Below are positions 37,601 through 48,593 of a stretch of 59,653 nucleotides of DNA, in pieces (position 1 is the stretch's first letter; every line of letters begins with the position of its first letter). This DNA comes from Condylostoma magnum (lineage: Eukaryota > Ciliophora > Heterotrichea > Heterotrichida > Condylostomatidae), in contig CAKKTI010000069.1 in the NCBI GenBank assembly GCA_920105805.1, positions 15,642 to 75,294 on the forward strand, read 5' to 3'. A program made the position numbers and the translations under genes. The notes under the pieces were generated by a model, which was not told where the DNA came from, ran no database searches, and saw nothing but the letters and a program-made list of their open reading frames with translations.

Positions 37601-40493
37601 GGTTCTGGTAGACTAAGACTAATCGTTAAGCCTAATCAATTAAAAATTGCATCATAGGATATAAGTGTTTGAGTACAACAAAATATTACTCTAAAAGCCT
37701 TTCTCATGTAATAAATCCTCTGAAATTCTCTACAATTGAACCATAATAGAAAACCCAGAGTAAAAACTTCAATAAAACTGGTTAAGCCACGATTGTATAC
37801 AAATTCCTAAATTTAGTTTAAAGCCTGGCTCTACTTACATAATCGGTTTGAAGTTGATTTAAGACGATTCAGAAAGTGAGTAAATAACCTTCTATATAAA
37901 AGTTCTGGCTCCAGCCTTAAAGCCAATTTTGAGTAAGCCATCACAGGACATTTGCTAGAATATTGATTTCCATATTTCCGGTGCAAATTCGTATGATCCT
38001 ACCTTATAAACAACAGATATAAGTAAAATCGAGTTTCGTTGGACATGCATGTTTGATACTAAAAGCTGCAATTCGTGACTGCAAGATGCATTTTCCCCTT
38101 AAATAGTAATTTCAAACTTTATGCTAGAAGATCAAGTAGAGTTTGAAATACAGCTGACTATAAGACCTAAAGATAAAACGGATATGAGATCTCCTAGCTC
38201 TATTTCAACTACATTTAAAGTAGTTTAATGCACATAAGCTTAAATAACTGAGGCATTTTTTGATATAGAAGAGGTAAATCCTTATAGGCCTTATAAAAAG
38301 GAGGTAAAAACTTTATTTGCTGAAGGTCTTAGTACTGAGGACTATGTTTCGTATAAATGGACTAAAATCTAAGGGCCAAGACTTGAAATATAGTTTGATG
38401 ATTTACCGTATTTATATGTTCAGCCATTCAAATTTCAAGAGAATTCAAGTTATTTATTTAAGCTGGAGATTAAAAGAAGTTATCAAGCAAGTATTGTAGC
38501 TTATTTCCCCATTTAAGTTAGTAAAAAGCCTTTAGTGGGATCTTTGATACTAAGTACTAATTAAGGATAACCTATGTAAATGATTCAAGCTTCTTTGGTG
38601 AATTATAAGAGCTATGATTCTAGTGAATATCTACATTTTGCTTTTGGACTTGTATTGAAAGACACTTAGCTTATGCTTTGAATTGATACATAAACATCAG
38701 ATGAAGTAAATATCGTTATATTTGATGGCCTTGTAAAAGTAATAGGTAAAGCTTGCAATTTAAACAACGTCTGTGATATAACTGAAGACTTTGTATTAGT
38801 TTAAAAGGAGAAATAGGAATAAACTTAAAGCTAATGATAAATCTACTACTAAGGTATTTAAGACCCTAATATTGACTCTCTTATGTTTACTCTTGCATTC
38901 CTGAAAAGTTATTAAATAGATTTGTAATTATCAGAGCTGATATTGAGTAACATACACCAAATAACCTAGGATCAATAAAATGTATCATCAGATACGATTC
39001 AATCAGTAGTTATTTGCACTTTTACCTTATTATAATAAAATCAGATAGGTTCATTATAGTTTCCAGTAATTCTACATATATTTGAGTTTATCAGCAACTA
39101 AATTGAGCTAAATTAACTTGATGATAATTCGGTATTAAATGATGTTACTGTTCTTTATAAGGAAGTTATCTAGTAATTGAATTTAAGTCAAGAGTAAATT
39201 AACAGTTTAGCTTAAATCATTATACAGATAGGAGATAGTTTATTAAAGCAACAATTTGTAGATGATTAAGTAAACAACTATTAAGAGATTTATAGCTTGA
39301 GTTAGCAATTTGCTGGGTAGAACAAGTAGAATTCTATTATTAAAACTGCAGAAACTTAATAGAACAGTATTGAACTACAGATTGAGAATTTGCATATATT
39401 CTAACATCAGATATAAGATGAATCAAGTGAAATATACTATTTAAGGTCAATGATTAACTAACTAGGAAGTTTGAATAGATATACGGGAAATATAATCTAA
39501 TAAGATTCTAAAAATGAAGTAGAAGTCATTTTAAAAGTGAAAAGATAATAAAATAATAGAGAATTAAGATATAATAGGTAATCATTTGTATGTGTTACAA
39601 TAAGTGCTAATAGCAAATGTGAGGTTTTATAGATGGAAAATGACGACATAATAGTAAAATCAAGTGCAAATACTGGAGTAATACTAAAGGGGGATTGAGT
39701 GAGACCTATATTTATGATTTAAACAACTAATAAGCAAATAAACCCTGATTAAAGTTGTGATACAGGCTTTAAGGTGTATCTTTTCATCTTATTATTTCTG
39801 GTAATATCCTGGCTTGGAGTAATCTTATACATAGTTTGTATATAAGAATTTTTGAATAGATTACAAATGATCTAGTAATATAATTAAGATTTAGTACATC
39901 TAACAACTTTTTATAAATTGCCAAGCATTTACCTAATTTTCATGATTTTATCATGTGCTTGAATTCAGATTATTTCAATACCATTTTGTTAAAGTGAATG
40001 AATTGTATATACTTAATATGAATTATCCTATGAAGTATTATCTATTTATAATGTAAGGCAATTGATTCTACCAACGATTTCTATTATTCCTTTATAAGTC
40101 GCAGTGATGAAACAAATATACAAGTATATGGTAAAATAAAAACTATCAAGAAAAGCCTTTGCAACTTTTATAATCTTGTTTTCTTTAGCATTTTTAGCAG
40201 TGTATGCAAGGACTGAAGAAATGCATTGTGAAATGATATATGCTTACTGTTTTTAAATGCTAGTAGGGCTCTTTTAAAGCATAATAGTTGTTCCTTTGCT
40301 AACTGCGCTTACATTCATAGTGAAAATTAGTTAGTTAAGTATTTTTAAGATTTATTATATAACTATACAAGTTTGTTTTAATAGAATATGTAATATACCT
40401 TCTTTATACAATTTGTCTTGAAATCATTATACAGAGCCTTGTTTAGTAAGTATAACCTTATCTTATATTCTAGTACCAATTTGTTATCCTTAG
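31665..40493 (+). CDS. Giant REJ-like surface receptor with C-terminal membrane segments
   Basis: 2942 residues in one frame (2943 codons), signal peptide 'MLVSFFIVSALSQFQ'. Residues ~20-1440 are beta-rich, repetitive extracellular sequence. A Cys-rich knot lies near 1445-1490 ('NCAQCEQSLGYRCKRCNNGF'), a LamG/ConA-like lectin domain near 1543-1680 ('KKWQKVTVNLNGN', 'GGLYLRFFDWITLGLYYNGY') and a second Cys-rich stretch near 1690-1775. From ~1780 to ~2550 is REJ/PKD-like sequence ('IEFRWTCMFDTKSCNSW', 'YKWTKIQGPRLEIQFDDLPY'), as in polycystin-1 and ciliate REJ proteins. About 2690-2942 hold five or six membrane segments ('VYLFILLFLVISWLGVILYI', 'FATFIILFSLAFLAVYA'). TGA (Trp) occurs many times. 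Role: probably ciliary or surface adhesion/mechanosensing (inference). It stops at TAG 40491; the next ATG is 12 bp on, in the same frame. Confidence 0.82.
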
Positions 40494-40505
40494 AAGCTAT
40501 ATAAA

Positions 40506-41558
40506 ATGGAAAACTTCGAGTGTCCTATTTGCTTAACTATATTTAATGACTAATAGAACAGACCTCTAGTCATCTCATGCGGTCATTCTATTTGCAGTAC
40601 ATGCTATTAGAGGTTAAAACATAACTCAAATAGTATGAATTGTGTTATTTGCAGGAAATTTCTCAACTTTGATCTAGAAAGGCCGATAACTGTGTTTTCT
40701 TTGATTCCAAAGTAAAGTAATAAAATTTATTGCTAATCATAAGAAGAGTATAAATAGTTATTATAGGCCGACAATGAGGTTATTTTATAACAGACGGAAA
40801 AGGCGCTTTAAGATAATGAAGATGCTAAGTAGATTCTTATATAGAGCGTCTAGAATGTAATTAACCAACTATAAACCTTCTAATAGTAGTAAATAAAGCA
40901 GATTGAAAGCAGCTCTACTAGGATTAAAAACTAATGCGAACTGTTTCTAAGCAATAATGATGCTAAAATAAAAGCAAGTCATGATTAGAACCTCGTATAC
41001 GAGAAACCTTTAAGCATTTAAATGATCAAATATAAAGTAGATGTAAAGGATAATGATATATTGGATAATATGTCGCAGATTAAAGCTCCTATTACTGTAA
41101 CTTTTGATCTTTATACTGGAAAAGAAATAAATTAGATAAATTAGTCTGAAAAACAAAGTGAATAGTAAGTATTGCTATAAAACCATTTAGATAGTATAAA
41201 AGCTTTAGTATTAGATGGTTAATATAGAATTTAAGAGGATATTGCAGCTAAATTTGGATAATAAAGCTAAAAAAGTAATGCTCGTATAACTGCAGATTCA
41301 ATAAAATTGTGCTGTAGTAATGGAGCGTAATGGCTTTAAGAGTGTAGAGATGGGGAAATGAAGCCATTTGAGCCACATTTATAAGTATATTTGGAAAACG
41401 CATATTAAAATAATGAATAATGGTGCTATTTTGGACGATAAGAATTTTCCAATTTTATATTTAATTTAAATACAATGGAAAAGTATGCTTACAATAGAAA
41501 TACTAGACTGACCTCAAGTATACTGTATTGCGATATTGAAAGAAGAAGAATTTATTGA
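40506..41558 (+). CDS. RING-WWE E3 ubiquitin ligase-like protein
   Basis: 350 residues. RING at 5-50: 'CPICLTIFND', 'CGHSICSTCYQRLKH', 'CVICRKF'. A Gln-rich middle with coiled coil (80-130) follows, then a C-terminal WWE domain at about 265-345: 'AQWLQECRDGEMKPFEPHLQ', 'LENAYQNNEQW', 'NLNTMEKYAYNRNT'. WWE domains bind ADP-ribose chains (RNF146) or join ubiquitin ligases (Deltex), so coupling of PARylation to ubiquitylation is a reasonable inference. It ends at TGA 41556-41558. The start is only 12 bp (AAGCTATATAAA) after the TAG of the preceding gene and in the same frame; the Met before a complete RING makes it a separate gene. Confidence 0.82.
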
Positions 41559-42342
41559 TTAGTTAATATCTCTTTTTTCTATAAAGGCTTTAAACTGATA
41601 TTTTAAGATATCTGGATTTCTCTATGCATTATACTTTATTAATGTATTAGCATATTATTTCTCTTTATATATTTAATCTATTTTGTATTATTTTAATAGT
41701 TTGATCAGCATACTTATGAATTTATTATATACCTCAGCTGCTTGTATATAAGAAATCTATTCCAAAATAAGCATACTTTCATTATAATAAAACATAAAGA
41801 GACTTTTCGTCTCGAATAGGTTAAATTTACTTAATATGTAACATCTTACAACTACTCATCTTAAAATTTGTATTCTTACGGTTTAAATTAGTCAGAAATG
41901 GCTATACCTATAATAAATATATTAAGAGTATTATGCTAGTATTATAATTAATTACCTTTGTATAATAGTCTAATCATAGCTAACTTAAAAATAATCTTAA
42001 ACATTTATATTCTAAGAAATTTTAGATAATTACTAAAAATACCATAAATACTTTCTTTAATGAATTATTGTATGAATAAGCAGAGATCTAAATAAAGTTG
42101 TAGTCATTTAATACTAATTCACTTATTAGATCTCTGTTAAATATAGCTTATTGATTATTTATAACCATCGTATAATTATTATAACAAAATGGTGACGAGT
42201 CCCAACTAATTTCAAGCCATACCTAGTTAATATAATTTCAAAGAATTAAGGGCAAAGTAGATTATTTCACCATGAAGAATAAAAGGCTTGTAGATAAGTT
42301 TAATTTAATGAATTACATTCAACAACCAGTTTAATAGTTTTT
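41559..42342. other. AT-rich spacer with an imperfect inverted repeat
   Basis: No protein-like frame seen. An imperfect palindrome lies at about 42077-42152: 'AATAAGCAGAGATCTAAATAA' pairs partly with 'TTATTAGATCTCTGTT...GCTTATT'. It could be a hairpin or the remains of a small non-autonomous transposon. An alternative in-frame extension of the WD40 gene to 42189 was considered but its phase does not match. Confidence 0.4.
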
Positions 42343-44973
42343 ATGATGGTTAAGAAAAATACCTATGATATTCTTGCCTATATCTTAAAATAACTACAAA
42401 AGTTTAAAATCGTCCTTATATAGTAGATTAGTTTGACATAAAATATGGAAATCTAGCCAACTATTGATATGCTCATCTCTGGACTTGACTTTGGGGTAAT
42501 TTGCCAGAGAATGCAAAGATAACCCGACTGGCTTGGAAAGGAATAAGTTTTATAGCTTTTAAAGGGCTATTATTTCAAAGAAAGGGAATTTTAACAGTTC
42601 CAGAACAACATCAGAAATTAATCCCTTGAAAATATCCTTAAAAGAACATTAGATATAAAAAGGCTATTCACCCTCTAAAGTAATGATTTAATAGCCGATT
42701 TCATTGAGGAGTTTATATAATAGAATAGACTCAAGGTCAAATACCTTTATTACTTTGATTAAATAGTTAAATGCCCTGATTAAGCTAATAGAATCCTATA
42801 AAAAGTTGATTAGAATAAATTACAAGGAATAAGGCTTAATAGCTATGGAGAGATATAATGGAAGCTTATATTTCTTGAAAAGAATCCTTAGGTTTAGAGT
42901 AATCTTGCACTTAAATGAATAATGAAAGCTCATAAAAGAAATTGCAGAAGAGGGATTGAAAAAGCTAGAGAATTTATATAATACTTAAGCAGATAATCAG
43001 AACTATAAAGAAAACAGTTTAAAATGGTATAAGATCTGATAAAAGAGGAAAAGTTAACAACTTAAGTACTAGGAATATGTGAATGGCCCATATATTCAGT
43101 TAGTATTTCTAGAAATCAGTAATTCATTGTAAGTGGAGGAGTAGATAATAAAGTAGTCTTATGGGATTTACAAGACTCAAGTAGAAACAGAATCATTGGA
43201 TAGCATGATAGTGCTGTATATTCAGTAAGCATTTCTAGAAGCGATAAGTTCATTGTAAGCGGAGGAAAAGATAATAAAGTAATGCTATGGGACTTATAAG
43301 ACTCACACAGAAATAAAATCATTGGGGAGCATTACACTCTTGCATAGTCAGTAAGTATTTCTAGAAGTGAACTGTTTGTTGTAAGCGGAGGAGGAGATAG
43401 CAGAGTGATGTTGTGGGATTTGCAAGACTCAAATAGAAACAGAGTCATTGGATAGCATAGTAGTGTTGTATAATCAGTAAGTATTTCTAGAAGTGAGCAG
43501 TTTGTTGTAAGTGGAGGATATGATTATAAAGTGATGCTATGGGATTTATAAGACTCAAATAGAAGCCGAGTCATTGGATAGCACAGTTAGTATATATATT
43601 CAGTAAGTGTTTCTAGAAGTGAGCAGTTTGTTGTAAGTGGAGGAGAGGATTGTAAAGTAATGCTATGGGACTTATAAGACTCAAATAGAAGCAGAGTCAT
43701 TGGATATCATGATAGCCTTGTATGATCAATAAGCATTTCTAGAAGTGAGCAGTTTGTTGTATGTGGAGGATGAGATGATAAAATAATGTTGTGGGACTTA
43801 CAAGACTCAAATAGAAACAGAATAATTAGACAACATAGTCGGAGTATTTATGCAGTAAGTATTTCTAGAAGTGAGCAGTTTGTTGTAAGTGGAGAAGGGG
43901 ACATTGTAGGTTCAAAAGGCAATTATAAGCTAGCTTTATGGGAAATTTAGTTATTTAAATTTGATTTAAGATTCTATAATATTCATTCATTAATAATCAG
44001 TAACTGTTCTAAGTTATCTCATTACACTAAACAATGCATAAGTATTTTCCCGCTCAATAAAAGAATAAGCTATAAACTCTTTGGAAATAAAATGTTAAAA
44101 TAAGCTGAAAATATTATCCCAAATTAGCCAAAATAACTAGGAAAGCATTTAAAAAGAATATGAGGACTAAGTATTGAAGGCAGCACAGTTCTTAGTGGAA
44201 GCTCGGATGGAAGTGTATTAATCTGAGACTTATTAAATCCAAACAACAGCCGAATAATTGTCAAGCGTAATAAATTGCTAAGAAGTCTATGCATTGAAGG
44301 TAATATTGTGATTTTAGCTAGTGTTAATAATTATATGGAGCTTTATGATTTACAAAACTCCAACAATAATAGAAAGATTGGAGGGCCTGATTATTGGGTA
44401 ATAAGTATATGTATTAAAGGTAACATAGTTATTAGTGGAAGTTAAAATAATTTAGTACGACTTTGAGATTTATCAGATTCAAATAATAATAGGATAATTG
44501 GAGCACATTAAGCTTTGGTGTACAGTGTAGGCATTGAAGATAGCATTGTATTAAGCGGAAGTGTAGACAGAACTGTGAAACTTTGAGACTTATAAAATCC
44601 AAACAATAATAGAATAATTTGAGACTATGGTGATATAATATAGTGTATTTGTATTGGAGATAATATGGCTGTATTAGGTAGTCTTAATGCAAGTGTAAGA
44701 CTATAGGATTTATTAGACTCAATCAACAATAGAAAAATTGGAAAACATCGTAATACAGTATTAAGTGTATGTATTCAAGATAATATAGTTATAAGTGGAG
44801 GGGCAGATAAAACTGTAAGATTATGGGATTTATTAAATCCAATTAATAATAGAGTCTTATTTAAAGCTAAATATACAGTTCAATCTGTGGCTTTAAAAAA
44901 CTCAGTTGTATTATTCGGAGAAGGAGATTATGGTAGTAAATCTAACAAAATTATGTTCTGGAGTTTAGTTTAG
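42343..44973 (+). CDS. Double beta-propeller WD40 protein
   Basis: 876 residues from ATG 42343 (an alternative ATG at 42445 gives 842). The N-terminal ~245 residues are a non-WD helical domain ('LIADFIEEFIQQNRLKVKYL'). Propeller A (about 250-545) has seven near-identical 42-residue blades, 'SVSISRSEQFVVSGG...KVMLWDLQDSNRNRVIGQH'. A ~85-residue linker follows, then propeller B (about 610-870), seven more diverged blades ('GLSIEGSTVLSGSSDGSVLI', 'IVISGGADKTVRLWDLLNP'). TGA encodes Trp at conserved LWDL or G-W-D sites, for example 43723, 43771 and the 'VLIWDLL' near 44194. WD40 propellers are binding scaffolds; partner unknown. The end is at tandem TAG-TAA 44971-44976; reading on to TGA would add ~65 AT-rich, non-propeller codons. 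Confidence 0.85.
43106..43985 (+). repeat. Seven tandem 126-bp coding repeats (WD40 blades)
   Basis: The marker TTTCTAGA recurs (one copy GTTTCTAGA) at 43106, 43232, 43358, 43484, 43610, 43736 and 43862, exactly 126 bp apart. The repeats are clearly alike at the DNA level, not only in protein, which indicates recent expansion or gene conversion. The second propeller downstream is much more diverged. Confidence 0.9.
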
Positions 44974-45854
44974 TAAGTATTGATTATATAACAATTATTT
45001 ATCGTCAAATCTCTTGATGTTATTGTATAATTTCACTTTTTATACAACTCTATTATGATTAGTATATTATAATAATTCTATAGTAAATTTATTATTATAA
45101 GCCTATACTTTCTTCTTAATAAAATCTTAAAGCAAAAGACTACCTATGATTCCATTATTTTGTATCATACTTGAAATAAAGGCATATTTCTATAATAGTA
45201 TAACAGTAAATTATTGATTCTAGAGCTTAAATACACAAAAAAAGTTTGTTTCTTCATTACAATAGATGAAAAATATTAGCCTACATTTTAAATCAGAAAA
45301 TATATTCGTTTTTATCAATAATTTAGTATTTGATAAGCAATTTTTATTAATCCTTTTAACAATACAAGATATACTAAAATACTTTTTACTGCTAATCTTT
45401 TTATAAGAGTAGCACACAAATGAGCTATGCATTTACATAGAATAATATAGTATTTGCATCATATATCTCTTGTTAAATTAAAATTTATATACTTTAATTC
45501 TGCAAAATATTAGCATAGAGTTAAGCTATATTAATTATAAGTAAAAGGTTTTATTTAATAGGAGACATTAATACTACATTTTTAATCTATTATCTGTTTT
45601 TATACTAAAATTTCTGAATTTTTATTATTGAATATTAGCTTATTTGTATAGAATTTATATTCTTAATAAGGGCTTTCTAAAATTTCATAAGTTAATACAT
45701 CTTGTAACTTATCTTTTTAAAAGGAAAGCTCTGTAGTAGGATTTGATATTAGTATTTGAAATTATTATGGAAACAAGATTAAGTAAAACTATTGCTTATC
45801 AACTAGAGTTTATAATCTAAATACTAACTAATAGGTGTGCATTAGGTAAAACTA
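44974..45854. other. AT-rich spacer
   Basis: About 880 bp of very AT-rich sequence. Short frames on both strands look random (Phe/Ile/Lys-rich). No feature supported. Confidence 0.5.
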
Positions 45855-46200
45855 ACTTGATCTATTGTTAATAAGATTCTCATAACTTACAGTCTCTAGC
45901 ATCTTTCCTTTCAATAAAACTATCATTTTATCATAACCTTCAATAGCACACAATATATGAGAAATAGTAACTACAGTCTTCTCAGGAAAATGATTCTATG
46001 TGCATTCTTTAATTATTCTATAAGTTTCCATATCAGAAGTTGTTTCATCCATTATTAGAATCTACAAATTTCTCTTAATAGCTCTAACCAAGCATATTTA
46101 CTACTTTTATCCCAATGATAGGTTAAAATGGCTCATAAATACTTAAAACATGATATGAACTTAAGACAATATTTGTAAATTAGATCTAATTAAGTTAAAC
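45855..46200 (-). pseudogene. ABC-transporter nucleotide-binding-domain remnant
   Basis: An open reverse-strand piece of about 115 codons carries the second half of an ABCC-type ATPase domain: signature region 'FNLSLGQKQQICLVRAIKR', Walker B 'LQILIMDETTSDMETY', switch 'KTVVTISH' and 'GYDKMIVLLKGKMLE'. The Walker A half and all membrane domains are absent upstream, where the inverted WD40 gene ends 45 bp away. The signature LSxGQ reads L-S-L-G-Q. It is best explained as a truncated duplicate; expression as a separate peptide is unlikely. Confidence 0.72.
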
Positions 46201-46245
46201 AATATATATAGGAATCAAGTTTGTTTTAATACTAGGTAATCAATA

Positions 46246-47325
46246 CTAATTTAAACTCCAGTACATAATACATCTAGGAATGGTTGACTGAGCACCTTCT
46301 CCAGATACTACAATGGAGTTCTCTAACGCTAAAGATGTAATTAAATTTTGTGATAGAAACAAAATTCTATTATTAATTGGGTTTAATAAGTCCCACAGTC
46401 TCACAGTTTTATCTTCACTTGCACTGACAACATTTATACCTTCAATACATACAGTCCTAACTATATCATCGTGTATTCCGATTATTCTATTATTTCCTCG
46501 ATTTGATAAGCCTCAAAGTCTCACAGTACAATCTGCACTACAACTTACCACTTTATTATCTTAAATACACAGACTCCATACCCTTTTATCATGTTTACCA
46601 ATTATTCTATTCCTTTTTGGACTTTCTAAGTTCCATAGTCGCACAGTATTATCTTGACTTCCACTCACTACAATATTATCTTTAATGCATACCGCTGTTA
46701 CTGCATCTTTATGCCTTCCAATTATTCTATCTCTTCCCCTTTTTGATAGATTCTGAAGTCTTACAATATTATCATAGCATCCCTTTACAATTTTATTACC
46801 TTCAAAGTGTACAGAAAGTATTCAATCATTATGTGTTTTAAGTATTCTATTTCTTTTTGGATTTTTTAAGTTCCAAAGTCGAACAGTTCTATCAGTACTT
46901 ACACTGATTATAATATTGCCCTAAGTACATATACCGCTTACCCAATTATAATGGCTTCCAACTACTCGATAATTATTAGGATTTGATAAGTCTCAAGCTC
47001 GTATAATTTTATCTGAACTTCCACTAATTACTATATTACCCTAAATGTTTAATCCATATATTGGCTCTAAATTATCTTTTAAGCAAGTTGGATACTTTGT
47101 AATGCTTTAGATTCTTACTTGTTCAGTTTGGTTTGATATTTAGTTAATTCTTATTTAATACTATAGTAGTTTTAGAGGATTATGAGCTGTTCTTGTATTA
47201 ATCTAAACTACTTTACTTATTCATTGGGCTAGTTCTTTATGCTTTTGTATAGCCTGATTTATTTTGATTTCTTATATAATATATTCATAGCCTTATTTTG
47301 ATGCCTTATTGGTTGTTTTATTCAT
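46246..47325 (-). CDS. Single-propeller WD40 protein, paralogue of propeller B
   Basis: 359 residues. A helical N-terminus (1-110, 'QEIKINQAIQKHKELAQWIS') precedes seven WD40 blades of the type 'GNIVISGSSDKIIRAWDLSN' / 'NPNNYRVVGSH'. Blade wording (NIV-ISGS, RLWDL, PNNNRIIG) matches the second propeller of the gene at 42.3-45 kb, which lies in the opposite orientation. TGA encodes Trp in 'RAWDL', 'HNDWIL' and 'RLWGL'. It ends with 'MYWSLN' at TAG 46248-46246; a TGA follows one codon later. Function unknown beyond scaffold. Confidence 0.82.
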
Positions 47326-47380
47326 AAATGATTTTATAAATATACTTAGGTGCTTTACAATAATACAATGACATTTCTCT

Positions 47381-47690
47381 GTGTATGGAGATGGTGAAAA
47401 CTTTACTGTTGAGAATGTCGAAGATTCCATCTTAGAATATAATAGATTTATAAAGAAAGCACTAGTTTTAACTGAAAATTTACTTTTTTATAAGCCGCAT
47501 AGATTAACACTATACAATAAGATCATGAAACAAGGTTTTAAAGGACGATTATTCAATGCTAAAAGAATGAAATAGGAAAATTAATCTGAATAAATAGAAG
47601 TGAATTATATTCCCAGTATATGCTAAAGATAAGTTATATAAAGCCCTAATAGAGATGATAAGAAAATAATATTATGAGACTTACAAAACC
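47381..47690 (+). pseudogene. WD40-family gene remnant
   Basis: A forward frame begins without a good ATG ('VYGDGENFTVENVEDSILEY', 'KKALVLTENLLFYKPHRLTL') and after ~30 low-complexity codons reaches 'SPNRDDKKIILWDLQNLY', a single WD40 strand with Trp as TGA. It then dissolves into AT-rich sequence. It looks like the front of another family member fused to one blade, with the rest lost. Confidence 0.5.
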
Positions 47691-48006
47691 TATACTAATT
47701 GTAAAGATGATAATTATATATTTCAAGAGTCCATTGGATTACTTTTATTCCAATTAATATAATTTTTAATAATGAGTTATATACAACTGACAACCTTTTC
47801 GTATGTATTTGTAGGAGTTATACTATAATACAAGTGCAATGATTAATGTTATATTTCAGCTAACCCAGTAGATATGATTTTAATTTATATTTTGTCTGTG
47901 ATAGTCATACTGAGAAGGTTATTGCATTTTAATCAGTTTTCAAATGATACAATTATCCCTCGAACACATTAAACTATTTGCAGTCAATCAAAATTATCTA
48001 TTACTA
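47691..48006. other. AT-rich spacer
   Basis: About 315 bp, AT-rich, no gene-like frame and no repeat recognised. Confidence 0.5.
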
Positions 48007-48498
48007 TCAAATCTCTTCATACTCAGGAGGATTTTTGATTTTGAATAAATCTTCAGCCTTCATTGTCCCAGCTTTATAAAGACTATAATCCATTTCATAT
48101 TTTACATCTGCAGTTACCATTCTCTCAAACATTAAATCACCAGCTTTATCCAATTCATAGTACTTACCCATTTTATGATACTCATTATCGATTCATTTGT
48201 CTATTTCATTCTCAAACCAACCTTTTAAAATTCAGAACTCTATAAGAGTAAAGGGAATTATATCTAATTCATCATAGTCCTATTATAGTAAAACAGATTA
48301 AACTGCATGTTTTATCATAAGTTGATTATCTTTAGGGTAATCAGCTTACAGGAATTCAGCTGCTTTTGTGATAAAATCTTTCACTTATATGTAGCCATTG
48401 GGTTGGACTAGTGAAGAAAAGTTTTATGGGTCAATTCCACTTACCTATACTAGTAAAAGGGAAAGCATTGGGAGACTAAACAATTAAGATATTTTCAT
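48007..48498 (-). CDS. Small secreted protein, unknown
   Basis: 163 residues. Signal peptide 'MKISQLFSLPMLSLLLVQVS' with a likely cut after Val-Ser-Gly. The mature part is helical and charged ('VKDFITKAAEFLQADYPKD', 'YDELDIIPFTLIEFW', 'YYELDKAGDLMFERMVTADV'). No Cys-rich or catalytic motif. Two Trp are TGA ('IEFWILKG', 'DKWIDNE'). The last 59 codons hold no in-frame TAA/TAG/TGA before the final TGA 48009-48007. Divergent from the next gene, with 95 bp between start codons. Confidence 0.72.
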
Positions 48499-48593
48499 TT
48501 TACTTAATGCCTTAACATCTACTTAACTAATCCTAAGCTTTTAATTTTCACTAACCTAATAACCACTCAACGAATAATCATAATAAAATTTAA

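Noticed and set aside
42189-42342. ATG at 42189 as start of the WD40 gene
   Set aside because: Its frame is one base out of phase with the propeller frame and no convincing 15-16-nt intron was found between them.
45220-45432. Reverse 70-codon Cys/Lys-rich frame
   Set aside because: Sits in very AT-rich spacer with random-looking composition and no similarity to known folds.
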